A program made the translations under genes and the position numbers. From Chloroflexaceae bacterium UBA1466 (GTDB lineage Bacteria > Chloroflexota > Chloroflexia > Chloroflexales > Chloroflexaceae), in NCBI GenBank assembly GCA_002325605.1, contig DCSM01000034.1, positions 1 to 10,598 of the forward strand: a stretch of 10,598 bases of DNA, read 5' to 3'. The notes under the pieces were generated by a model. That model saw nothing but the letters and a program-made list of their open reading frames with translations, was not told where the DNA came from and searched no databases. Of this stretch, positions 1 through 5,729 are shown one piece after another (within the stretch, counting starts at the first letter, position 1; every line of letters begins with the position of its first letter).

Positions 1-1916
1 GTCGCTGTTGGGACAGCTGTGTCGGTTGGTGTCACCGTGGCCGGTTGTGGGTATGGTGTAACAATAACCTCTGGTCCGTCAACTAGACATGGATTCGAGG
101 CAACTGCGCCAACGAATAACACTGAGTCCCCAGCTGCTGGGTTATTGAATTGAGAGATGGCAGTTACTGGTGACTGTACCTCAACCTCAACGCTCTGTGT
201 TTCTGCTGGGACACCCTTCAGAGTCAAGGGCACAATGTTGGTCTGCAAGTTTAGGGGATTAGGGTTGGAGATAACCTTACTTACAGAAACACCACCCGCT
301 CGTGCAGTAACTGTGACTGTCCGATAGTCTTTCAAACCATCCATTCGGATGCCTTGAGGGTCTTTTTCTAACAAGACGGCCTTAACCGTAATGTCAGCAG
401 GAGCTAAGAGGGCTTCCGCCAAAGTCAAGTTCAGCTTGGCGCTGCCAATAGCATAGCGCCCCACGTCCCCACCCCAGACATACTGGAAGTTAGTGCCTAG
501 CGCGTTGTTGAAAGGCACCGAAGATGGTTCATGGTAGTAGCCAACAAGACCTTCAGCCGTAATGTCGGTAGCATTACCTTCAGTAACTTTAGCCTTATTC
601 GACCCAGCCTTCCCCGTAGTTTCGATGAGGTAAGCCATCATGTCAGGCGGCGAAATCTTACTAAAGTCAGTGTTGGTAGCTTTGAGTACAGTTTGGGGCG
701 CTTGCGTGGCTTGGCTGTTATCAGCGAAGGTGAAGGTTGCGGATTTAGCCACCGCTTTGCGGAAACCAGCACCCCCAACCTGAAGCAATACGTCTGTAGA
801 CCCAGCAGGGATGTCTATGGTTGCACCGTCAGCTGTCGCAATAAGGTCATTGCTCTTGGTAGCACCAGGGCGCACGACTTTCAAACCTGCGGCCTTGACC
901 TCAACCTTGCTTAAAGTTCCTTCGCAAACTTTGACCTGAGTCTTGCATTCATGCGAAGCAGTTGCGCCAAGCAGAACAATTGAGTCGCCGGCATCTTTGT
1001 TGCCCCATTGAGATTTGCCCTTGGGAGTAAGAGGTGAAATGGCTTTCACCTTAACACTCGTCGTGCCAGCGGGAACACCCTTTAAGGTCAACTCAACGAT
1101 GTTGACCAAGTACTTGCTTGGATCAGGGTTGATTATTGTTTTAGTGGCTGTTATCCCATTCGCTTCAGCTTCCACGACGTTGATGCGATAGTCATTTGAA
1201 TAGAGTACCTGCTGCTGGTCCTTCTCCATGATAGCGACTTTAACTGTAATATCTGTCGCTACTTTGAGAGCTTCGGGAAGCTTCAGTTCCTGAACCGCGG
1301 GGCCAAATGCGTAGTTGCCATCGTCCCCACCCCAAACATACTTGAGGGTGGTTGTGCCCACACTGCTGTAGCGTGCTTGGGTCGGTTGGGCATAGTAAGC
1401 CACAATCGCTTCGGGCTTGGTATTGGCTGCCACTGGGGGATTGATGCTCAACGCGCCTGGTTTGCCCGCAAACTCAAAGGCGTAGAACATTTTACCAAGG
1501 GGCGTGATTTCTGCGGGACTCTTGTTGATTACCTTGGGGCTAGTAGCCGTAGTTGAGGAACCATCGGCAAAGTTGAGCGTCGCGGAAGCTGGTGGAGTTG
1601 GGGGCTTCCCACTAACCCACCCTTCTCCGCCGACTTGCACTGTGGACCAGAGGGCATCACTGGGGATGGTCAAATTTTGTTGGGCGAGCGGCACATAGCT
1701 CTTTTTGCCAGTGCTGTCAGTAACGAGATTCAACAATCCTTCTGCCGTAACATCCACCACCGAAGTTGTACACTTCTGCGCCCAACTTGTGGTTGGTGCA
1801 GAGCCACTGGGGGTCTCTGGATTTTGCGCCAAAGCTTTGGGCGCAATGTTCGTAGCCACGATAGCTAGAGCCAGGACCGCCACCATCATTACGTTTAATC
1901 TGTGTAACCGTTGCAT
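1..1916 (-). CDS. Secreted or surface protein with two tandem Cys-bounded modules (partial, C-terminus off the left edge)
   Basis: The frame stays open from ATG at 1916 to base 1, giving 638 codons with no stop; the C-terminus lies outside the window. Residues 1-30 form a Sec-type signal peptide: basic start (MQRLHRL), hydrophobic core around residues 9-22 (VMMVAVLALAIVA), and an A-L-A cleavage site before Gln31. Two homologous modules follow, residues 49-324 and 331-610. Each opens and closes with a cysteine (C49/C324, C331/C610), the only four cysteines I find. Shared motifs include DITAEGL or DVTAEGL, Y-V-W-G-G-D, DITVK and LTLKGVPA. Composition is rich in Thr, Val, Ala and Gly, suggesting beta-sandwich (Ig-like) folds. 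After residue 610 a Pro/Thr-rich linker begins (P-T-D-T-A-V-P-T-A). A Shine-Dalgarno GGAGG lies 11 nt before the ATG. I do not recognise the family; an adhesin, S-layer or carbohydrate-binding role is possible but unproven. The gene is transcribed away from topA. Confidence 0.85.
   Translation of the reverse strand, partial: MQRLHRLNVMMVAVLALAIVATNIAPKALAQNPETPSGSAPTTSWAQKCTTSVVDVTAEGLLNLVTDSTGKKSYVPLAQQNLTIPSDALWSTVQVGGEGWVSGKPPTPPASATLNFADGSSTTATSPKVINKSPAEITPLGKMFYAFEFAGKPGALSINPPVAANTKPEAIVAYYAQPTQARYSSVGTTTLKYVWGGDDGNYAFGPAVQELKLPEALKVATDITVKVAIMEKDQQQVLYSNDYRINVVEAEANGITATKTIINPDPSKYLVNIVELTLKGVPAGTTSVKVKAISPLTPKGKSQWGNKDAGDSIVLLGATASHECKTQVKVCEGTLSKVEVKAAGLKVVRPGATKSNDLIATADGATIDIPAGSTDVLLQVGGAGFRKAVAKSATFTFADNSQATQAPQTVLKATNTDFSKISPPDMMAYLIETTGKAGSNKAKVTEGNATDITAEGLVGYYHEPSSVPFNNALGTNFQYVWGGDVGRYAIGSAKLNLTLAEALLAPADITVKAVLLEKDPQGIRMDGLKDYRTVTVTARAGGVSVSKVISNPNPLNLQTNIVPLTLKGVPAETQSVEVEVQSPVTAISQFNNPAAGDSVLFVGAVASNPCLVDGPEVIVTPYPQPATVTPTDTAVPTA
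87..926 (-). repeat. Module copy 2 of the tandem duplication in the secreted protein
   Basis: This stretch encodes residues 331-610, from Cys331 to Cys610. The counterparts of copy 1 are VGGAGF, TFADNS, DITAEGLVGYY, YVWGGDVG, DITVKAVLLEKD, VPLTLKGVPAET and GDSVLFVGA. The DITAEGL element sits mid-module here but near the start of copy 1 (VTAEGLLNL at residues 55-63). The simple two-copy picture may therefore hide smaller repeating sub-domains. The Pro/Thr linker begins directly after this copy. Confidence 0.8.
945..1772 (-). repeat. Module copy 1 of the tandem duplication in the secreted protein
   Basis: This stretch encodes residues 49-324. It runs from Cys49 to Cys324 and contains, in order, VTAEGLLNL, a VGGEGW motif, a NFADGS motif, YVWGGDDG, DITVKVAIMEKD, and VELTLKGVPAGT, then a GDSIVLLGA motif before the closing cysteine. 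All of these recur in the same order in copy 2, so this is a whole-module duplication rather than a short repeat. Confidence 0.8.
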
Positions 1917-1959
1917 AGGACTTCATTCCTCCATGAACTGTGAACGAACGAACACAATT

Positions 1960-1965
1960 ATTATA
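1960..1965 (-). promoter_or_regulatory. Possible -10 box upstream of the secreted-protein gene
   Basis: A perfect TATAAT is read on the minus strand 44 bases before the start codon. There is no good TTGACA at the expected distance; the -35 position reads GGAACG. The assignment is therefore weak, and transcription could instead come from the stronger promoter further upstream at 2365-2393. Confidence 0.3.
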
Positions 1966-2222
1966 ACTATACTGATGTTCTTCGTTCCCTTGCTTACCAA
2001 TAAACCGACTAATTGCGCGTACCTTTCCTACCATCCAATGAGAAGCATATGCGCTTCCCCAAACTGCCGTTTTGCCTTGTTTAAGGCTAACTTTCCAATT
2101 AAACCCCCTAACTTTCTGCTAGTCTCTAATGTTCACAAAAATACTCTCTTGACCATTTTGCCTAAGGCAGGATCAGCATCCCTTTTTAGTGCCTTCTTGC
2201 TGGTTTTAGCAAATCACCCCGC

Positions 2223-2252
2223 CGAGAGGGCCTTTAGCCACCTTGGCTCTCG
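2223..2252. repeat. Hairpin-forming inverted repeat in the intergenic region
   Basis: The arms CGAGAG (2223-2228) and CTCTCG (2247-2252) are perfectly complementary, with a competing inner GCCA/TGGC pairing at 2237-2240 and 2244-2247. No T-run follows on either strand, so it does not look like an intrinsic terminator. It may be a structured part of a minus-strand leader or a repeat remnant. Confidence 0.35.
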
Positions 2253-2294
2253 TTCTGCTTTGACCATCGCAGTGCCATTTACTTATCAGTTACC

Positions 2295-2326
2295 AAAAAA
2301 AGAAAGGAACACCCGCATTCCTTTCT
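2295..2326 (-). terminator. Intrinsic terminator, minus strand
   Basis: Read on the minus strand, AGAAAGGAA and TTCCTTTCT form a perfect 9-bp stem (2326-2318 and 2309-2301) around the loop TGCGGGTG. A run of seven T follows, the first belonging to the stem. No protein gene ends just upstream on this strand, so the terminator needs another explanation: the small transcript annotated here, or attenuation of the secreted-protein gene. Confidence 0.65.
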
Positions 2327-2358
2327 ACCCATAGCTAAAGCTAGGGGTTTCCTGAGGT
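2295..2358 (-). ncRNA. Candidate small RNA or attenuated leader of about 64 nt
   Basis: A near-consensus promoter at 2365-2393 would start a minus-strand RNA near 2358, and an intrinsic terminator would end it near 2295. Between them the sequence can fold as CTACC with GGTAG, or alternatively as CCTAGC-TTTA-GCTATGG. These two pairings compete, which is a layout typical of attenuators. A 17-codon reading frame (start MGRKECGC, 2332 to about 2279) overlaps the terminator but has no ribosome binding site. I do not recognise a known riboswitch class. Read-through would reach the secreted-protein gene after about 380 nt. The start site is inferred from promoter geometry only. Confidence 0.4.
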
Positions 2359-2364
2359 AGCTAA

Positions 2365-2393
2365 ATGATACTATAATTTATGCTCTTTGTCAA
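2365..2393 (-). promoter_or_regulatory. Sigma-70-type promoter, minus strand
   Basis: On the minus strand the -35 is a perfect TTGACA (2393-2388). A 17-bp spacer and then TATCAT (2370-2365) follow. The surrounding DNA is AT-rich. The promoter points towards the intrinsic terminator about 40-70 nt away and, beyond it, the secreted-protein gene. Confidence 0.6.
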
Positions 2394-3023
2394 TAGGTTT
2401 TCATCGTTTTTTCACAGAAAATCCTTTAATTGAAGTAAAAAGAAAAGACGAATTGAAATAAGATTAACAAATATTTTACCTTTATTAGGTAGGCTAGTAG
2501 TTGTTAGGTAGGTTAGTATAGGGAATAACAAGTTCGGCGCTCTTAAAGCCAAAGGAGAGATCTCTAAGGCTAATGGAGGATATATTTCTTCAATTAAGAC
2601 AATTTTCAACATTGAATTTATTTTTAGTTCCAAGATCATAAGTATTTACAACGATATAGCTTGAAAGCTGTGGAATAAAATTTGTTTTTCGGTAAGATTA
2701 CCAAAATTATGGTTTTTGCAGATTTAGGATGAGGATTTATTAACCTTTCCTTCTCTGCCGAAGGAAAATAGGACTATTGAGCAATTTAGCCTGGGCCCGC
2801 TTTGGCAAAGTGCTGAAGAATTGCGCCCTATCACCCTAGGGCCTAAGCCAAGAAACCGCTAGAGATCCGGTTTTACCTTGTGGTAGCTTTTTATACAAAA
2901 AACCTTAAAATACAGACCCTACATAAAATAATTAGTTCTTATCTTGGCCTATTATTTGGGCCCCTCGCGCAAAGGTTTCTAGCCTCACCGCCCAAGCCCA
3001 ACTTTCCGCTTTTTCGCAGCCCC
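2394..3023. other. Intergenic region with AT-rich part; no gene seen
   Basis: No reading frame here has a ribosome binding site or a protein-like composition. Bases of roughly 2394-2760 are clearly more AT-rich than the flanking genes and contain a near-perfect 15-bp direct repeat and the 10-bp palindrome AGAGATCTCT (2556-2565). From about 2790 to 2852 the GC content rises and nested inverted repeats appear: TTGGC/GCCAA (2802-2806, 2847-2851) around GCCCTA/TAGGGC (2825-2830, 2837-2842). Their function is not evident. Confidence 0.6.
2485..2518. repeat. Short direct repeat in AT-rich DNA
   Basis: TTAGGTAGGCTAGTA (2485-2499) recurs as TTAGGTAGGTTAGTA (2504-2518), 14 of 15 bases identical with a 19-bp period. 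It could be a pair of protein-binding half sites or chance in low-complexity DNA. Confidence 0.4.
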
Positions 3024-3052
3024 TTGACAACCCTGCGGCTGGTGGTTATAGT
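3024..3052 (+). promoter_or_regulatory. topA promoter (sigma-70 type)
   Basis: A perfect -35 TTGACA (3024-3029) is separated by exactly 17 bp from the -10 TATAGT (3047-3052). Transcription would start near 3059, giving a 5' leader of roughly 75 nt before the topA ATG. In many bacteria topA promoters respond to supercoiling; nothing specific to that can be read here. Confidence 0.7.
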
Positions 3053-3132
3053 TTCCTTTGTTCTTTGTCCGGAAAGCAAGTTTGGAGCATCGGCTACCCA
3101 ATCCACGCTTCCTATTTTAAGGGGTACATTGG

Positions 3133-5511
3133 ATGAGTGACTGTTTAGTAATTGTTGAATCCCCCGCTAAAGCCAAAACGATTGAGAAGTATTTAGGCAA
3201 AGGCTTCCGCGTTATGGCCAGCATGGGACATGTACGGGATTTACCTAAGAAAGATTTGGCGATAGACCTGGAACACGACTTTGCGCCGGTCTACGAAGTG
3301 ACCAAACAAAAGGTTGTGACCGAATTGCGGAATGCGATCAAGCTGGCGACCAAAATCTACTTGGCGACTGACCCAGACCGCGAAGGCGAAGCCATTGCCT
3401 GGCATATCACGCAAGCGGCGGCCATTCCCAGCAGCAAGCCGGTCTATCGGGTTGTTTTTCAGGAAATCACCAAAAACGCGGTGCAAGCGGCGCTGGCCCA
3501 ACCGCGCCAGCTTGACCTAAACCTCGTCGATGCCCAGCAAGCGCGGCGCGTCTTAGATCGGCTGGTAGGCTATCAACTTAGCCCGCTGCTCTGGGAAAAG
3601 GTCAAACGGGGGCTTTCGGCGGGGCGGGTGCAATCGGTAGCGGTGCGGCTCATCAAAGAGCGCGAGCAAGAGATTGCAGCCTTCAAAACCACAGAATATT
3701 GGTCTATCGAGGCTGACTTATTGCAAATGAAGGTTGCCCCGCCTTCAACTGCTTTTCGGGCCTTTCTGTCTGAACGGGCGGGCGAGAAACTGGACAAATT
3801 TGCCCTTGGTAATCAAGCACAAGCCGAACAGCTTGTGGCTGATTTAGCCGATGCCCTGTATCAAGTCCACAAAATCACGCGCCGCGATAAACGTCGTAAC
3901 CCTGCGCCCCCCTTCACGACCAGCACTTTGCAACAGGAAGCCGGGCGAAAACTTGGTTTTAGTGCCAAAAAGACGATGCTGCTGGCGCAAAAGCTCTATG
4001 AAGGGCTAGATATTGGGGGCGAAGAGGGTAATGTTGGTTTGATTACTTATATGCGGACTGACAGCACAAACGTTGCCCAGGAAGCCCAACAGGAAGCCCG
4101 TGAATTCATTAAGCAGCGTTATGGCGAAACCTATCTTCCCAAGCAACCGCCGGTCTACAAAACGAAAGCCAAAAGTGCCCAGGAAGCGCATGAGGCGATT
4201 CGTCCGACCAGCAGTTTGCGTTCTCCAGACCAACTCGAAAAGCAACTGGAGCGCGATATGTTGCGGCTCTATGAACTGATTTGGAAGAGGTTTGTGGCCA
4301 GCCAGATGGCTCCCGCCATCTTTGATAGCACTACGGTGGACATTGCAGCGGGGCCCGCTGCCGCTTTGCAGCCCAAACCGCCTTATCTCTTTCGGACAAC
4401 GGGCAGTATCCTCAAATTTCCAGGCTTTTTGGCCGTCTATACCGAGGATAAAGATGAAGGCGAAGAGGATGAAGACCGTGAAAAACGTTTACCAGCGCTG
4501 AAAGAACAAGAATTCCTCAACTTGTTAGCCTTATTGCCGCTCCAACACTTCACTGAACCGCCCCCGCGTTATACTGAAGCGAGTTTGGTCAAAGATTTAG
4601 AGCGTTTAGGGATTGGTCGCCCCTCTACTTATGCCCCGATTATCTCGACCATTCAAGATCGAGGCTATGTTGAACTTAGCGAAAAGAAACTTATCCCCAC
4701 AGCATTGGGCCAAATTGTAACTGATTTATTAGTTGCCCATTTTCCCAAGATCATTGATTACGCTTTTACTTCGGCCATGGAACAGAATCTTGATGATATT
4801 GCCACGGGCGAGCGGCAATGGATTCCTGTTTTGCACGATTTTTACGGCCCCTTTGCCCAAACGCTGGCCCAAGCCCGGAAAGAGATGCGAAACGTCAAGC
4901 GCGAGGAGATTTCAACGGAGCTAATTTGCCCCAAATGTCAGCAGGGTAAACTCTTAATTAAGTTTGGGCGCAATGGCGAATTTCTGGCTTGCTCGCGCTA
5001 TAGCAAGACTGGCGATGCTGAATCGTGTGATTTCACCAGTGATTTTCAGCGCAATAGCATGGGGGAAATCGTCTTAAATACCCCAAGCGCGCCTGAAATT
5101 ACTGATGTCATCTGCAATCTCTGCGGCAAACCGATGGTTAGCAAGAAGGGGCGGTATGGGCCTTTCTTAGGTTGTTCAGGCTACCCAGAATGTGTTAATA
5201 TTCGCAAAATTGGCAAGGATGGCAAACCTGTGCCGCCTCCTGAGCCAACAGGTGTAAATTGCCCCAAATGCCAAACGGGCGAACTCCTGAAGCGCCGTGG
5301 GCGGTTTGGGCGACCATTTTATAGCTGTAATCGTTATCCGCAATGTGATTACGCCCTCAACGACCTCGCTTTGGTAAGCGAATATGTACCTGACCCAGCG
5401 GCGGAGAAGGCTGCGCCCGCCACCGAAAAGCCCAAGCCGCCAATCAAAAAGCGGGTTCCTAGCTCAAAAAGCGCTTCCAAGAAGATAAAAGAGAAGACCC
5501 AGGTAGGGTAG
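3133..5511 (+). CDS. topA: DNA topoisomerase I (type IA)
   Basis: This 792-residue enzyme relaxes negatively supercoiled DNA through a single-strand break and a 5'-phosphotyrosine link; it acts in the cytoplasm on the chromosome. The TOPRIM domain spans about residues 1-120: LVIVESPAKAKTIEKYLG supplies the catalytic Glu, and TDPDREGEA (79-87) supplies the acidic Mg2+ triad D80, D82 and E84. GLSAGRVQS lies at 160-168. The active-site tyrosine is Y306 in ITYMRTDSTN, with R308 beside it. The C-terminus has three four-cysteine zinc ribbons starting at C599, C661 and C710, then a Lys/Ala/Pro-rich tail. An acidic patch (E-D-K-D-E-G-E-E-D-E-D) sits near residues 438-448. The start is supported by AAGGGG 8 nt upstream and by the family-typical N-terminus. 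It has its own promoter and terminator, so it is monocistronic. Length and motifs are those of an intact bacterial enzyme. Confidence 0.98.
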   Translation: MSDCLVIVESPAKAKTIEKYLGKGFRVMASMGHVRDLPKKDLAIDLEHDFAPVYEVTKQKVVTELRNAIKLATKIYLATDPDREGEAIAWHITQAAAIPSSKPVYRVVFQEITKNAVQAALAQPRQLDLNLVDAQQARRVLDRLVGYQLSPLLWEKVKRGLSAGRVQSVAVRLIKEREQEIAAFKTTEYWSIEADLLQMKVAPPSTAFRAFLSERAGEKLDKFALGNQAQAEQLVADLADALYQVHKITRRDKRRNPAPPFTTSTLQQEAGRKLGFSAKKTMLLAQKLYEGLDIGGEEGNVGLITYMRTDSTNVAQEAQQEAREFIKQRYGETYLPKQPPVYKTKAKSAQEAHEAIRPTSSLRSPDQLEKQLERDMLRLYELIWKRFVASQMAPAIFDSTTVDIAAGPAAALQPKPPYLFRTTGSILKFPGFLAVYTEDKDEGEEDEDREKRLPALKEQEFLNLLALLPLQHFTEPPPRYTEASLVKDLERLGIGRPSTYAPIISTIQDRGYVELSEKKLIPTALGQIVTDLLVAHFPKIIDYAFTSAMEQNLDDIATGERQWIPVLHDFYGPFAQTLAQARKEMRNVKREEISTELICPKCQQGKLLIKFGRNGEFLACSRYSKTGDAESCDFTSDFQRNSMGEIVLNTPSAPEITDVICNLCGKPMVSKKGRYGPFLGCSGYPECVNIRKIGKDGKPVPPPEPTGVNCPKCQTGELLKRRGRFGRPFYSCNRYPQCDYALNDLALVSEYVPDPAAEKAAPATEKPKPPIKKRVPSSKSASKKIKEKTQVG

Positions 5512-5521
5512 GTCTCTTTTT
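5488..5521 (+). terminator. Intrinsic terminator of topA
   Basis: AAAGAG-A-AGACC (5488-5499) pairs with GGTCT-CTTTTT (5511-5521), with one bulged A and one G-T pair, around an 11-nt loop. The 3' arm ends in the T-run. The stop codon TAG (5509-5511) lies in the loop and first stem base, so the coding region itself forms the 5' arm. Confidence 0.7.
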
Positions 5522-5552
5522 CCCGCCCGCCACAGGCTCGAATGCCTCTGGT

Positions 5553-5596
5553 TTCGGCAAGCTCAACCCCCGCAAACGGTCCCTGAGCTTGCCGAA
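5553..5596. repeat. 13-bp inverted repeat (REP-like palindrome)
   Basis: TTCGGCAAGCTCA (5553-5565) and TGAGCTTGCCGAA (5584-5596) are perfect inverse complements separated by 18 bases. The core resembles the widespread dispersed palindrome CTGAGCTTGTCGAAGGG known from many bacterial genomes. No T-run follows, so it is better read as a dispersed repeat than as a second terminator. Confidence 0.7.
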
Positions 5597-5624
5597 GGGC
5601 TGCCAAATCGAAGCGGAGGTTTCG

Positions 5625-5682
5625 CCCTCGGAATCCCCGGCTTTAGCCGTGGCCCAACAGCTAAAGCGGTTGCCTCCGAGGG
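5625..5682. repeat. Nested inverted repeat (58 bp)
   Basis: The outer arms CCCTCGGA (5625-5632) and TCCGAGGG (5675-5682) enclose the inner arms GCTTTAGC (5640-5647) and GCTAAAGC (5660-5667), forming one long imperfect hairpin. The left half contains GGAATCCCCGGCTTTAGCC, a small palindrome resembling the conserved hairpin at IS200/IS605 (TnpB) right ends. No transposase or TnpB gene is present here, so at most this is a remnant or a non-autonomous repeat. Confidence 0.6.
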
Positions 5683-5729
5683 AAAAGAGCTGGGTTTCAG
5701 ACTAGCATTCTTAGCACAGAGGACTTTCC

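Noticed and set aside
1717..2034. 105-codon minus-strand frame covering the start of the secreted protein
   Set aside because: It is out of frame with the 638-codon open frame that has the signal peptide and tandem modules, and its product looks random.
1705..2334. 209-codon plus-strand reading frame spanning the secreted protein's start and the intergenic region
   Set aside because: It is antisense to the signal peptide region, has no ribosome binding site and an unstructured mixed composition, and runs through the candidate small RNA and its terminator hairpin.
2412..2639. 75-codon minus-strand frame rich in Leu and Ile
   Set aside because: It lies in AT-rich DNA, has no Shine-Dalgarno, and the promoter at 2365-2393 and terminator at 2295-2326 lie downstream of it. 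It could be tied to the terminator, but the composition looks like translated low-complexity DNA.
2880..3140. 86-codon plus-strand frame overlapping the topA start
   Set aside because: It contains the topA promoter within it, has no ribosome binding site and no recognisable protein features.
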